Shown here piece by piece: positions 17,296 through 27,642 of a DNA stretch of 61,558 bases. The notes below the pieces were generated by a model, which saw only the letters and a program-made list of their open reading frames with translations, had not been told where the DNA came from and did no database searches. The first letter of the stretch is position 1, and every line of letters starts with the position of its first letter. The stretch is from positions 1-61,558 of the forward strand of contig JAJDBT010000075.1 in assembly GCA_029261215.1 (NCBI GenBank). The letters are read 5' to 3'. Source of the DNA: Nitrospirota bacterium (GTDB lineage Bacteria; Nitrospirota; Nitrospiria; SBBL01; JAADHI01). The position numbers and the translations under genes were made by a program.

Positions 17296-19077
17296 TTTAT
17301 AAGACGTATCGGAAGAAGTCAAAACAGCCACTCCTGTTTCTATAAAGGGCGCCGCTTGCGTTAATAGGTTTTCCATTTTATTGCGCGGGAGTGCGGGGCT
17401 GAAGATGTGACCCTGAATCTGGTCGCAGTCAATGTCGCGCAGGAAATCAAGCTGGGCTTCCGTTTCAACCCCTTCAGCAATGACTTGGATTCCCATTTCG
17501 TGCGCCATCAGAACAATGGCTTTTGCGATGGCGCTGTTTCTTCGATTATCGGGTAAATCCAGAACAAACGAGCCGTCCATCTTGAGGATGTCTATGGGAA
17601 GCTGAGCGAGGTAGTTGAGGGAAGAATAACCCGTCCCAAAATCATCAATTGAAACACTGAAGCCCTGCTCTCGCAGAACGCTAAGGTGTTCAATGGCGAG
17701 CTTCATGTTTTTTATCAACATCGTTTCCGTGATTTCGATCCCGATATGATGAGGTTCGAGTCCAAACCACTGCACCACATCCAAAAGGTGTTTGCATAGA
17801 TCGATACGTTCAAAATCCACGCTTGAGAGGTTGACGGAAACGTGCGTCTTTTGCGCCAATGTGTTTGACGTATTCGAGATGATCTCTTGTACAAAGCCAC
17901 AGGCTTTGTGGATCATAAATTTATCAATATCGGAAATCAGGCCTCTTTTTTCTGCGAGCGGAATAAATTCATCTGGCGGGATGAATGTGCCGTCTGCTTG
18001 AGGCCAGCGGATCAGCGCTTCCATCGAGATAATCTGATGGTCTTTTAAGCTGATGATGGGTTGAAAATAGGTTTCCAGTTCTTTTCGTTTCATTGACTTT
18101 CGTAATGCAGTTTCGATGGCCGCCTGTTTAATAATCTTTTCATTGAGGGTTTTTGTAAAAAAATGAAAGCGATTTTTTCCGGTTTTTTTGGCGTGATACA
18201 TGGCGACGTCGGCATTTTTGAGCAGGGATTCAGAGGATGTGCCATTTCGGGGACAGACAGAAATCCCAATGCTCACACTGGCGTAAATACTTTCATCAAG
18301 GTGATAAAAGGGTATGGAGATCAACTTGACAATCCGTTCTGCCACGATGGCGGCTTCTTTTTCTTCGGTCAATGTTTCTAAAATCAGGGCGAATTCGTCA
18401 CCACCCAGTCTGGAGACCGTATCTCCTGCGCGGGCACACTCCTTTAAACGGCGGGCGATTTCCTGAAGATAGAGGTCTCCGACCCAGTGTCCTCTGGTGT
18501 CGTTGATGGTTTTAAAATTGTCGAGATCAATATAGAGCAAGGCACAGATAGTGTGATTGCGCTTGACGTGTTGAATCGTTTGCTCCAAACGATCATAAAA
18601 AAGCTGCCTGTTTGGCAGGCCCGTCAGGGGGTCTTTGTAGGCACTGTTCTCGACTTCTTCTTTCAGTGTGTCGTTGTTCTTTTTATCTAAGGGGTTTTCG
18701 GTGTGCGCTTGCAGGATCTCGATCAAGCAGGCTTTCTGACCTGTTTGATCTGAACAAACAGTGCCTTGTGCTTTTAAAAGGCATTCCTGTCCATTTTTTT
18801 GAATCATACGAAATTCAATTTCATAATGGTTTTGATCCGCAATGGCCTCTTGACGGGCGGAAAGAAGATGTGCCCGGTCTTCCGGGTGTACTGTGCTGAG
18901 CAGAAGGTCTGTTGAAGGGAGTGTTTTTTCAGGGGAAAGTCCCAAGATGCGATAGAACGTTTCAGACCAGCGCTGCGCTCCCGTTAGAATATGGGATAGG
19001 GAATAAGCGACCTGGGCCGTATCCAGTATTTCAATGAAAAGATGTGCGTCAAGATTGATGGTTTTTTTATTTTTCAT
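17275..19077 (-). CDS. PAS-GGDEF-EAL c-di-GMP turnover protein (cytoplasmic)
   Basis: The 600-residue protein has no transmembrane segment. It has an N-terminal PAS-like domain (about 15-125), a GGDEF domain with intact RLGGDEF and the RxxD inhibitory site (RAGD) five residues before it, and an EAL domain (about 325-575) with MEALIRW, DDFGTGYSSLNYL and EGVETEAQLDFL. Both diguanylate cyclase and phosphodiesterase residues appear intact, so the net activity cannot be predicted. It is convergent with kbl. Confidence 0.92.
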   Translation of the reverse strand: MKNKKTINLDAHLFIEILDTAQVAYSLSHILTGAQRWSETFYRILGLSPEKTLPSTDLLLSTVHPEDRAHLLSARQEAIADQNHYEIEFRMIQKNGQECLLKAQGTVCSDQTGQKACLIEILQAHTENPLDKKNNDTLKEEVENSAYKDPLTGLPNRQLFYDRLEQTIQHVKRNHTICALLYIDLDNFKTINDTRGHWVGDLYLQEIARRLKECARAGDTVSRLGGDEFALILETLTEEKEAAIVAERIVKLISIPFYHLDESIYASVSIGISVCPRNGTSSESLLKNADVAMYHAKKTGKNRFHFFTKTLNEKIIKQAAIETALRKSMKRKELETYFQPIISLKDHQIISMEALIRWPQADGTFIPPDEFIPLAEKRGLISDIDKFMIHKACGFVQEIISNTSNTLAQKTHVSVNLSSVDFERIDLCKHLLDVVQWFGLEPHHIGIEITETMLIKNMKLAIEHLSVLREQGFSVSIDDFGTGYSSLNYLAQLPIDILKMDGSFVLDLPDNRRNSAIAKAIVLMAHEMGIQVIAEGVETEAQLDFLRDIDCDQIQGHIFSPALPRNKMENLLTQAAPFIETGVAVLTSSDTSYKSSNQLK

Positions 19078-19228
19078 AAGATGTCACTTGATGGGGAATG
19101 ATATGAACAAAGGTTAAAAGCATACTCAAACATCCATCCGAAGTCTCTGCGATGCGTTGACGATTCCTGAGTGTGTTTATTTATAATGTAACCGAAGGCC
19201 TGTCTTCTGACAAGGAAGGGCAAGGGAA

Positions 19229-22200
19229 GTGTCAAAGCCATTTCCCAGCGGGTTCTTTTTTCATTATAATCATCACATGTCTCTATCGGCCTTTCATCCG
19301 CTGATTTCAACCTGGTTTAAAAAGCGCTTTGGCGCGCCGACTTCGGCACAAGCCGAAGGCTGGCCTGCCATTTTAAAACATCAGGACACCCTCATTGCTG
19401 CCCCTACAGGATCGGGAAAAACACTTGCAGCCTTCATGGCCTGTTTGGATCAGCTTGTTTGCGCCGCTTTGGCCGGCACCTTGTCTGACAGACCCAGCGT
19501 ACTCTATGTGTCTCCGCTTAAGGCTTTAAGCAATGACGTGCAACGCAACCTCGAAACGCCGCTTCAGGAAATCCGTGCGCTTGCAGCCAAAGAAGGGATC
19601 GTTCTCCCTGAAATAAGGGCATGGGTTCGCACGGGAGACACGCCGCAGAGCGAGCGGCGCAGCATGTTGAAACGGCCGCCCCATATTATCATTACCACCC
19701 CGGAATCCCTGTATCTGCTTCTGACGGCCGAATCAAGCCGGGTCTTGCTCACAGGCATTGAAACCATTATTGTCGATGAAATTCACGCCCTTGCCCGCGA
19801 CAAACGCGGATCTCACCTCAGTCTTTCTTTAGAGCGACTCTCACATCTTTGCGAAAAACGACCGGTGCGGATCGGTTTGTCCGCCACACAAAACCCGATA
19901 GAACGCATGGCCCAGTTTCTTGTTGGGGCGATGGGGGTCGATGCCGCCGGGCAAACACAGTGTCATATTGTAGACACCGGACATCTTAGAGAACTTGATC
20001 TCGCCATCGAAAGCCCCTTGACGCCGCTTTCTGCCGTTTGCTCCAACGCACAATGGAAGGAAGTGTATGAGCAGATTGGCGAGATGGTGCAATTGCACCG
20101 GAGTACGCTTATTTTTGTCAATACCCGCAGGCTTTCGGAGCGGGTGACCCATCACCTTTCGGAGTTGATCGGGGCCGAGCACATCACCTCGCATCATGGC
20201 AGCCTCTCAAAAAAGAGCCGCCTCTCTGCGGAAAAGCGTCTCAAATCAGGGGACTTGAAGGCTGTCGTTGCGACGGCATCGCTTGAGCTGGGCATCGATA
20301 TTGGTACGATCGATTTGGTGATACAAATCGGAAGTCCCCGCGCCATCGCCACATTTTTGCAGCGTATCGGCCGTTCCGGCCACGCCCTCGGCATGATTCC
20401 AAAGGGCCGTTTGTTTGCCCTCACACGCGACGAATTATTAGAGGCGGCCGCCCTCATCCGGGCCATCCGTGCGGGACGACTGGATCAAATCGTGATCCCC
20501 AAAGGGCCGCTCGACATTCTCGCCCAACAGGTCGTCGCCATGTGCGCAGCTGAAGAATGGGACGAAGGGGCCTTGTTTGAACTTGTGTGTAAAGCCGATC
20601 CTTATCGAAATCTTTCAAAAGAGCGGTTCGAGGCCCTGCTGACGATGCTGAGTGAGGGCATACCCAGCAGCAACGGGCCGAAGGGCGCTCACCTCTATCG
20701 AGACCGGACACAAGGCCGGCTTAAAGCCCGCAGAGGAGCGCGGCTTGCGGCTTTGACCTCGGGCGGGGCCATTCCTGATTTGGCCGATTACAAGGTCGTT
20801 GTCGAGCCGGAAGGCGTTACGGTCGGCTCCGTCGATGAAGACTTTGCTGTCGAGAGTCTGGCGGGGGATGTGTTTTTGCTGGGGAATACCTCCTGGCGGA
20901 TTCAGCAGGTCCGATCCGGTGAAGTCGTCGTTGTGGATGCCCACGGTGCGGCCCCAACCATCCCTTTTTGGCGCGGGGAGGCGCCCTCGCGAACACTGGA
21001 GCTTTCTCAAGCGCTTTCAGCCTTACGGGAAGACCTTGAAGCGCGGCTGGATGATCCGGCTGGGGCGGCCGCATGGCTCATGGCAGAGGCCGCACTTTCT
21101 GAAAAAAATGCCAGGGATGCGATTGAATACCTGAGGACGCAAAAAGCCGCCGTGGGCATGATCCCGAGCGAAAAACACCTGTTGTTTGAACGCTTTTTTG
21201 ACGAGTCTGGGGGCATGCAGCTGGTCATCCACGCCCCGTTCGGCGGACGGGTGAACCGCGCCTATGGGCTTGCGTTGCGGAAACGGTTTTGCCGTCGTTT
21301 TGATTTTGAACTGCAAGCCAGCGCCGACGACAATGGTTTGGTGATCTCGCTGGGGCCTCAGCAAGGTTTTGCCCTCGAAGAGGTGGTCAAGATGATCCGG
21401 CCGGAGGGTGCTCGGGACATGCTGGAGCAGGCGCTCCTGCCTTCCCCTTTTTTTACAAACCGCTGGCGATGGAATACCACCCGGGCCCTGGTTGTGCTCC
21501 GGCATGGGGGCGGGAAACGGGTGCCGCCGCCGCTGCAGCGTTTTCGAGCAGATGATCTTTTGACCCATGTGTTCCCGGCGCTCACGGCCTGCCCCGACAA
21601 CGGGAACTATGCCGGAAATCTGGACATTCCGGATCACCCCCTGTTGAGGCAAACAGTCGATGACGTACTGCACGAAGCCATGGATGTCGAGGCCTGGATG
21701 AGGCTTTTGGAAAAGATTGAAGCCCGGGAAATTTCAGTGACTTGCGTTGATACGCGGGAGCCTTCTCCATTTTCCTATCAACTGTTAAATGCACAACCGT
21801 ATGCTTTTCTGGATGATGCGCCGCTCGAAGAGCGTCGTGCGCGCGCTGTGGCAACCCGACGAACGCTTTCAGTGGAATCCCTGCGTGATCTCGGCCGACT
21901 CGATCCGGAAGCCATTGCCCAGGTTCAAAAAGAAGCCTGGCCCCTGATTCGGGATGCCGATGAGTTGCATGACCTCTTGCTTTCGCTCGGATTACTTCCG
22001 GAGAGCGAGGCGCACTCTGTTCATCCCCTGCTGAAGCAGGATGGGAGCGGGATGAAATGGGATGCCTGGTTTCAGCTTTTGTTGAAAGATGGCCGCGCCG
22101 TACGGCGAATTGATGCGCAGGGAAACTGTTTCTGGATGGCCAGTGAAAAATGGCCGATGGTTCAGGCGGCCCGTCGAGACTGGGTTGAGCCGGAAGCCGT

Positions 22201-23614
22201 GAGTGTGTCGGAAGGAGTGCGGCAGGATTGGGAGGCTTCCGAAGCCTGGGTAGCGCTGGTTCGAGGTCGTATGGGCCTGATGGGGCCGGTGGGGGCGGGG
22301 GGATTATCGGTCTCCCTTGGCCTTTCTATCCATCAGGTCGAAGCTGCACTTGCGGCGCTGGAAGGGGAGGGTCTTGTTTTGCGCGGACGTTTTACCCAGA
22401 GCGCTCACGAAACAGACTCATTGGAATATTGTGCCCGGCATCTACTGGCCCGTATCCATCGTTTGACGCTCAATGGTCTTCGTCGCCAGATGGCTCCGAT
22501 TACGCCTGCGGCACTTCTTCGTTTCTTGCTCGACTGGAGCCATCTTTCTGAAAGCAAGTGGCTTTACGGGAAGGAAGGCGTGCTTACGGTCATTGCCCAG
22601 TTGCAGGGTTTTGAAATGCCCGCCAAGGTCTGGGAAAAGCAGATTCTTTCCTCCAGAGTTTCATCTTATGAGGAGCGATGGCTGGATGAACTGTGTCTTT
22701 CTGGTGAGTTGTGCTGGGGCAGAGTGACAGCGGGTTTGACCCGGAACGCCAGCAAGGTGTTGCCACTTTCTCTGATGTTGCGGGAGGATTTAATCTGGCT
22801 TCGGTCTTGTCCCCGATCTTTAGCGGAGAATGGCCTGAAGCCCTTGGGGGGTGATGCAGAGACTGTTGTTCAGCTTTTGATTGAAGAAGGCGCCCTCTTT
22901 TTCAATGAGATTCAAATAAAAACGAAGCTATTGCCGGTGCAAGTGGAAAAAGCCCTTTGGGAGCTGGTGGCTGCCGGACGGATTAGCGGAGATGGCTTCA
23001 GTGCGGTGAGATCCCTGACCCAAAAAAAACGGAAAAGCACAGACGACATGAAACGGCGCGCAAAGCGGTTTTGGGGCGGACGGGTGCCTATTTTAAAACA
23101 GCCGGGAAACGGCCGCTGGTGGCGGCTGCCTGATCCCTCAGGGGATCTTGCAATCGATACAGCGGAGGATGCGCTTCGTCTCTGGGCCTTGCAGCTGCTT
23201 GCGCGGTACGGCGTTTTCTTTTGGGATCTGCTGGCCAGAGAATCGGCCGCTCCGCCCTGGCGGGCGCTGTTGCCGATTTTTAGAAGGATGGAGGCACGCG
23301 GAGAGATTCGGGGAGGACGTTTTATTAGGGGTGTGGCCGGAGAGCAATTTGCGCTGCCTGCGGTGGTTCCGCTTCTGAGAATGGCAAGTCAAGGTTCGCC
23401 TAAAAAGGCATTGACGATGGTTTCGGCTTCAGACCCGATGAATCTGGTCGGGATTTTGACCCCTGGCGCGAAGCTTCCTTCCACAGCCTCGAATGTGGTC
23501 GTGTATCTTGATGGAAAATATGTCGGGCATCGACAGGGAAAAGAGGTCTGGTGTGACTCAGGTCTTGAGCCATCGACAGTGATGGAAATTCAGGAAAAAA
23601 TCAAGCTGTACTGA
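19229..23614 (+). CDS. lhr: Lhr-type superfamily 2 DNA helicase
   Basis: Large ATP-dependent 3'-5' helicase implicated in DNA repair. Helicase motifs in order: Q-like PTSAQAEGWPAI, Walker A APTGSGKT (58-65), DEIH, SAT, and motif VI QRIGRSGHALG. These are followed by the winged-helix and Lhr-specific C-terminal regions. Length 1461 is close to full-length bacterial Lhr (about 1500). The GTG at 19229 has a GGAAGGG site; the ATG at 19277 (MSLSAFHPL) is an equally plausible start. The gene is richer in G+C than its neighbours. No partner exonuclease or phosphoesterase gene is adjacent. Confidence 0.93.
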   Translation: MSKPFPSGFFFHYNHHMSLSAFHPLISTWFKKRFGAPTSAQAEGWPAILKHQDTLIAAPTGSGKTLAAFMACLDQLVCAALAGTLSDRPSVLYVSPLKALSNDVQRNLETPLQEIRALAAKEGIVLPEIRAWVRTGDTPQSERRSMLKRPPHIIITTPESLYLLLTAESSRVLLTGIETIIVDEIHALARDKRGSHLSLSLERLSHLCEKRPVRIGLSATQNPIERMAQFLVGAMGVDAAGQTQCHIVDTGHLRELDLAIESPLTPLSAVCSNAQWKEVYEQIGEMVQLHRSTLIFVNTRRLSERVTHHLSELIGAEHITSHHGSLSKKSRLSAEKRLKSGDLKAVVATASLELGIDIGTIDLVIQIGSPRAIATFLQRIGRSGHALGMIPKGRLFALTRDELLEAAALIRAIRAGRLDQIVIPKGPLDILAQQVVAMCAAEEWDEGALFELVCKADPYRNLSKERFEALLTMLSEGIPSSNGPKGAHLYRDRTQGRLKARRGARLAALTSGGAIPDLADYKVVVEPEGVTVGSVDEDFAVESLAGDVFLLGNTSWRIQQVRSGEVVVVDAHGAAPTIPFWRGEAPSRTLELSQALSALREDLEARLDDPAGAAAWLMAEAALSEKNARDAIEYLRTQKAAVGMIPSEKHLLFERFFDESGGMQLVIHAPFGGRVNRAYGLALRKRFCRRFDFELQASADDNGLVISLGPQQGFALEEVVKMIRPEGARDMLEQALLPSPFFTNRWRWNTTRALVVLRHGGGKRVPPPLQRFRADDLLTHVFPALTACPDNGNYAGNLDIPDHPLLRQTVDDVLHEAMDVEAWMRLLEKIEAREISVTCVDTREPSPFSYQLLNAQPYAFLDDAPLEERRARAVATRRTLSVESLRDLGRLDPEAIAQVQKEAWPLIRDADELHDLLLSLGLLPESEAHSVHPLLKQDGSGMKWDAWFQLLLKDGRAVRRIDAQGNCFWMASEKWPMVQAARRDWVEPEAVSVSEGVRQDWEASEAWVALVRGRMGLMGPVGAGGLSVSLGLSIHQVEAALAALEGEGLVLRGRFTQSAHETDSLEYCARHLLARIHRLTLNGLRRQMAPITPAALLRFLLDWSHLSESKWLYGKEGVLTVIAQLQGFEMPAKVWEKQILSSRVSSYEERWLDELCLSGELCWGRVTAGLTRNASKVLPLSLMLREDLIWLRSCPRSLAENGLKPLGGDAETVVQLLIEEGALFFNEIQIKTKLLPVQVEKALWELVAAGRISGDGFSAVRSLTQKKRKSTDDMKRRAKRFWGGRVPILKQPGNGRWWRLPDPSGDLAIDTAEDALRLWALQLLARYGVFFWDLLARESAAPPWRALLPIFRRMEARGEIRGGRFIRGVAGEQFALPAVVPLLRMASQGSPKKALTMVSASDPMNLVGILTPGAKLPSTASNVVVYLDGKYVGHRQGKEVWCDSGLEPSTVMEIQEKIKLY

Positions 23615-23858
23615 ATTACTTTTTATATAGATCCCGTTTAGTTTATGCCATCACGAGGTGTAAGTTTTCCCTTTTTTCTTTCATTTTGAAAAAAGCTTTT
23701 AATAGGCCGATTGATTTTGGTATATTGAGTCTACACTGACATGACCGTACACTTTTGGTTCTCTTTCTCCTTTCTGTTTTGAACGAAGAACACGCTTGTT
23801 TGCTGCGTATTTGATGCTTGCAAAAGCGGACGCACTGTTTTAAATCATTGAAAATACT

Positions 23859-24770
23859 GTGTTCATTTCTAAAAAATGGAGATTTGTTTTAGCCCTCGAC
23901 AGCCGAAAACCCTTTGGCCATTTAACGGGTTCTCTCGTGATGATCTGCGTGCTTATGACGGTCTTTGTGCTGCTGTCGTCCAGTGTCGCATCTCCAGGAA
24001 TTTCTCAAAAGATCATTTCTGAGAAAAACCCCTATGTTTTCGGGGTTTTCCCGTTTATCTCTATCCAGCGGGTTGAAGCTGTTTTTTTGCCTGTTGTTTT
24101 AGATCTGGAACGGGTCTTAGGTCGGAGGATTCAGTTTCAAAGTGCGTCGAGTTTTGAGCGATTTCAAGACCGCCTTTCTCACGCGGCCTACGATATTGCC
24201 TTTATCCAGCCCTTTGATTACGTTGAAGTGGCAGTCTTGCAGGGCTATGAACCGGTCGCCAAAGTCAGCCAAGCGCTTTCGGCGGTTCTTGTGACTGCGA
24301 ACAGAAGCGAAATTAAAACAGTACAAGACCTAAAACACCATGCGATCGGGCTGCCTCCGCAATCTGCGGCAGTGAGCCGACTGGTTCTGCGCATACTCAA
24401 ACAAAACGGGATTGATCCTGAACGGGACCTCACACTCAGATATTTTAAAACACACGATTCCTGTCTTCAGCAGGTCTTGATCCATGCGATCAGTGCCTGC
24501 GGCACAGCGCCTAATCCATTGGCATTGTTTGAAAAAAAAATGAACGTTGTCTTTAGGCCTTTAGGACGGTCGGAAGCGATTCCGGGAGCACTTTTTGTGG
24601 TGCATCCCCGGGTGCCGGAAGTTGAAAGAAAGAGGATCCAGAAAATGCTGATTGCATTATCGACTGAAAGGGCAGGAAGCTTTTGGGCCGAGATGCGTAC
24701 CGAAAGCCCTTTTGTATCTGCTCACGATGCTGATTTTGATATTGTCCGGAAGATGTTGCTTGGAGAATAA
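23859..24770 (+). CDS. PhnD-like periplasmic phosphonate/phosphate-type binding protein
   Basis: An N-terminal hydrophobic segment (about 22-48) is followed by a PhnD/SsuA-type solute-binding domain: YVFGVFPFISIQRVEAVFLP, YDIAFIQPFDY, and FKTHDSCLQQVLIHAISACG. Start is GTG. It lies 6 nt before a membrane GGDEF-EAL protein and far from any ABC permease, so it more likely presents a ligand to that sensor than serves import. Ligand unknown. Confidence 0.8.
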   Translation: MFISKKWRFVLALDSRKPFGHLTGSLVMICVLMTVFVLLSSSVASPGISQKIISEKNPYVFGVFPFISIQRVEAVFLPVVLDLERVLGRRIQFQSASSFERFQDRLSHAAYDIAFIQPFDYVEVAVLQGYEPVAKVSQALSAVLVTANRSEIKTVQDLKHHAIGLPPQSAAVSRLVLRILKQNGIDPERDLTLRYFKTHDSCLQQVLIHAISACGTAPNPLALFEKKMNVVFRPLGRSEAIPGALFVVHPRVPEVERKRIQKMLIALSTERAGSFWAEMRTESPFVSAHDADFDIVRKMLLGE

Positions 24771-24776
24771 CGCGTC

Positions 24777-27512
24777 ATGAGCCGTCTCCGGCTGAAATAT
24801 CGCATTGCTGTCACCATTTTCCTCTTGGAAATGGTGATGGTGCTCTGCCTCCTGTGGGTCACCTTGTCCTATTCATTGTCCACCAGCAGGGCCCATCTTG
24901 ACGAGATGCACCAGCTTATTTTTAATCTCACGGCAGATTTGAGTCGAACAGCGCTCTTGACTCAAGAATTTGTTGACCTTCAGGCAGAAGTTGAAAATGT
25001 CATCAGGTTATCAAACGCTTCGCATGTGGTGCTTTCCGATGAGCGGGGTCGTATCGTCTCCAGCAACATCCCGTCCGAAATCGGAAGTTTTTTATCTTCC
25101 TTCAGTGAACAGGAGAACCACTTTTGGATTTCTGAGGATGTGCTCAGTCTTTCCGGGAAAATCGGCCGTTTGTCTGTTGAATTTTCAAACGAGGCGGTGG
25201 CTCAGGCATTTTATAATGCGCGAAATCATGCGATTGCTGTGGCCGTGGCGGGCATGGGCATTATTGCGCTGGCGGGAATGATTATGGGGCGAGTGCTCAC
25301 CCGGCGTTTGGACATTTTAAAAAATACTGCGCGGCAGATTACGGAGGGCCGTTTTGAAACCCGCTTCGACTTAAAGGGAAGCGATGAAGTGGCCGAAGTG
25401 GGGCAGGCATTCAATGTGATGGCAGAGGAAATCGGGCGGCGTATCCACGCGGTGAAAGAAAAAGAAGCACAATTCCGGACCCTGGTGGGTAATCTGCCTG
25501 CCGTAGTGTATCGTATGGCTCATGACCAGCAGGTGTGGCGGGTGCAATATGTCAGCAGTAGTAGTCGCCGTCTGTCCGGTTATCCCGCCGAAGGTTTCAT
25601 GAATCAATCGCTTGATTATATGACCCTGATTTATTCTGAAGACCAGGCTCGGGTGCGGCAGGCTATTTTGGACAGTATTCAGGAAGGTAGACCCTATTCT
25701 ATTGAATATCGCTTTCATCACCAAAACGGCACCGTCCTCTGGGTTTCGGATTTGGGGCAATGTATTCTTGATGAGCAGGGGCGGCCTCTTTTTCTGGATG
25801 GTGTTGTATTTGATATTACAGCGCGAAAACAACATGAGGAAGAGACTCGAAAGTTATCGAGTGCGATCGAACAAACCGGGGATGCGATCATGATTACGGA
25901 CCCCGATGGGACGATTGAATATCTTAACCCGGCTGTTGAACACTTGAGCGGGTATTCTAAAGCGGAACTTCTGGGAAAAAACGTCAGTCTTATAAAATCC
26001 GGAAAGCACGATAAAGCATTTTTCGAAAACTTATGGAAGACGCTCCAGGCGGGCCAGGCGTTTCAGGATGTCCTGATTAATCGAAAAAAGGACGGCTCCC
26101 TGTTTTATGAAGAGATGGTCATTACGCCTCTGGAAGACAATGCGGGCAACATTACACACTATATTTCCACAGGCCGGGACATTTCAGAGCGGATCAAAAC
26201 CCAGGAACGGCTTTACCATTTGGCCTATCACGATCTGCTCACCAAGCTGCCTAACCGGGCCTTTTTTATGGAACGGCTCAATCATGCCATGCAGGGCGTT
26301 CATTCGAAAGACACCTTGCTCGGTATTTTATTTATGGATCTGGACCGATTTAAAAACATCAATGACAGCCTGGGGCACGATGTGGGCGATAAGTTGCTGC
26401 AGGCGTTCTCGATTCGAATACGGAAGTGCCTTCGGGAAGTAGATACGGTGGCGCGACTTTCGGGAGATGAATTTGTGGTCTTGCTCGAAGGCATGACCTC
26501 TCGTGAAGACGCCGTCATGATTTGCCGTAAAATTCTTGAAGCTACAGCCCAGGCATTTTTGATTGAGGGTCGGGAGTTATTTATCACGACCAGTATCGGC
26601 ATTAGTCTTTATCCTCAGGATGGCCGCGATGGCTTTACTCTGATGAAAAATGCGGATATCGCGATGTATCGCGCAAAAGAACTGGGTCGGAATGACTATC
26701 AGTTTTATGATGCTGAAATGAGTGTGATGTCTGCCAGTCAGCTGAATCTGGAGACCCAATTGCGTGGTGCCCTGGAACGGGGAGAGTTTGCTCTTTATTA
26801 TCAGCCGCAGGTTTCGGGCGGGTATCATCAGATTACAGGGGTCGAAGCCTTGTTACGATGGCATCATCCAGAAATGGGGATGATTTACCCAAAAGAGTTT
26901 GTCCCCATGTTAGAAGAAACCGGGCTGATTATTCCCGTGGGGGAGTGGGTTTTGAAGACAGCTGTGATGCAGGCCAGGGCTTGGCAGCTTGCCGGAATTG
27001 TGCCCGCTCGTGTGGCAGTCAATCTCTCCAGTCGGCAAATCAATGGTTCTCGCTTGGTCGAGAAGATTTTCAGCTTGTTAAAATCATCAAAACTTGATCC
27101 AGGTATCCTGGAACTTGAGATGACAGAAAGCCTTTTGATGGAAAACAAACCCCTGACCCTGGGCATTTTAAAAAAGCTTAGTGGCGCAGGGATTCGGCTG
27201 TCTATAGATGATTTTGGAACAGGTTATTCTTCACTTGCCTATCTCAAGCGTTTTCCAATTGATACGCTCAAGATTGATGGCTCTTTTATTCGGGATATTA
27301 CGACGAATCAGGATGATGCGGCGATTGTCCAGGCCATTATTGCGCTGGCGACGAGCCTTAAAATGGAAGTCGTGGCCGAGGGTGTGGAAACAAGGGAGCA
27401 GCTTCGCTTTTTAGAGGATCAGCATTGCCAGAAAATTCAGGGGTTTTTCTTTAATCCGCCGCTTTCTACAGAAGCAATGACGGCCCTTCTCGAAAAAAGC
27501 CGGGCTGTGTAA
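24777..27512 (+). CDS. Membrane HAMP-PAS-PAS-GGDEF-EAL c-di-GMP protein
   Basis: TM1 (about 10-32), a short periplasmic domain (about 33-145), TM2 (about 148-175), HAMP (about 176-225), two PAS domains (about 235-350 and 358-475), GGDEF (about 480-645) and EAL (about 655-905). The cyclase motif is SGDEF rather than GGDEF, a variant that can be active, with RxxD (REVD) five residues upstream. The EAL part has VEALLRW, DDFGTGYSSLAYL and EGVETREQL. It is co-transcribed with the PhnD-like gene, suggesting periplasmic ligand control of c-di-GMP. Confidence 0.92.
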   Translation: MSRLRLKYRIAVTIFLLEMVMVLCLLWVTLSYSLSTSRAHLDEMHQLIFNLTADLSRTALLTQEFVDLQAEVENVIRLSNASHVVLSDERGRIVSSNIPSEIGSFLSSFSEQENHFWISEDVLSLSGKIGRLSVEFSNEAVAQAFYNARNHAIAVAVAGMGIIALAGMIMGRVLTRRLDILKNTARQITEGRFETRFDLKGSDEVAEVGQAFNVMAEEIGRRIHAVKEKEAQFRTLVGNLPAVVYRMAHDQQVWRVQYVSSSSRRLSGYPAEGFMNQSLDYMTLIYSEDQARVRQAILDSIQEGRPYSIEYRFHHQNGTVLWVSDLGQCILDEQGRPLFLDGVVFDITARKQHEEETRKLSSAIEQTGDAIMITDPDGTIEYLNPAVEHLSGYSKAELLGKNVSLIKSGKHDKAFFENLWKTLQAGQAFQDVLINRKKDGSLFYEEMVITPLEDNAGNITHYISTGRDISERIKTQERLYHLAYHDLLTKLPNRAFFMERLNHAMQGVHSKDTLLGILFMDLDRFKNINDSLGHDVGDKLLQAFSIRIRKCLREVDTVARLSGDEFVVLLEGMTSREDAVMICRKILEATAQAFLIEGRELFITTSIGISLYPQDGRDGFTLMKNADIAMYRAKELGRNDYQFYDAEMSVMSASQLNLETQLRGALERGEFALYYQPQVSGGYHQITGVEALLRWHHPEMGMIYPKEFVPMLEETGLIIPVGEWVLKTAVMQARAWQLAGIVPARVAVNLSSRQINGSRLVEKIFSLLKSSKLDPGILELEMTESLLMENKPLTLGILKKLSGAGIRLSIDDFGTGYSSLAYLKRFPIDTLKIDGSFIRDITTNQDDAAIVQAIIALATSLKMEVVAEGVETREQLRFLEDQHCQKIQGFFFNPPLSTEAMTALLEKSRAV

Positions 27513-27642
27513 AAGAAAAAATCAGGACTTGTCAGCAACGCAAGGGGATACCGGGGCAACACAGAAGAGAAGCACACTTTATGATCCTGAAAGAAGACCG
27601 CGTCAGAGCCGGATTTTTAGCCTGGTTTTATTGCAGATCGTT

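Noticed and set aside
21023-21673. Several long frames antisense to the lhr helicase gene
   Set aside because: GC-rich gene with biased third positions produces open antisense frames; none has a plausible start or family.
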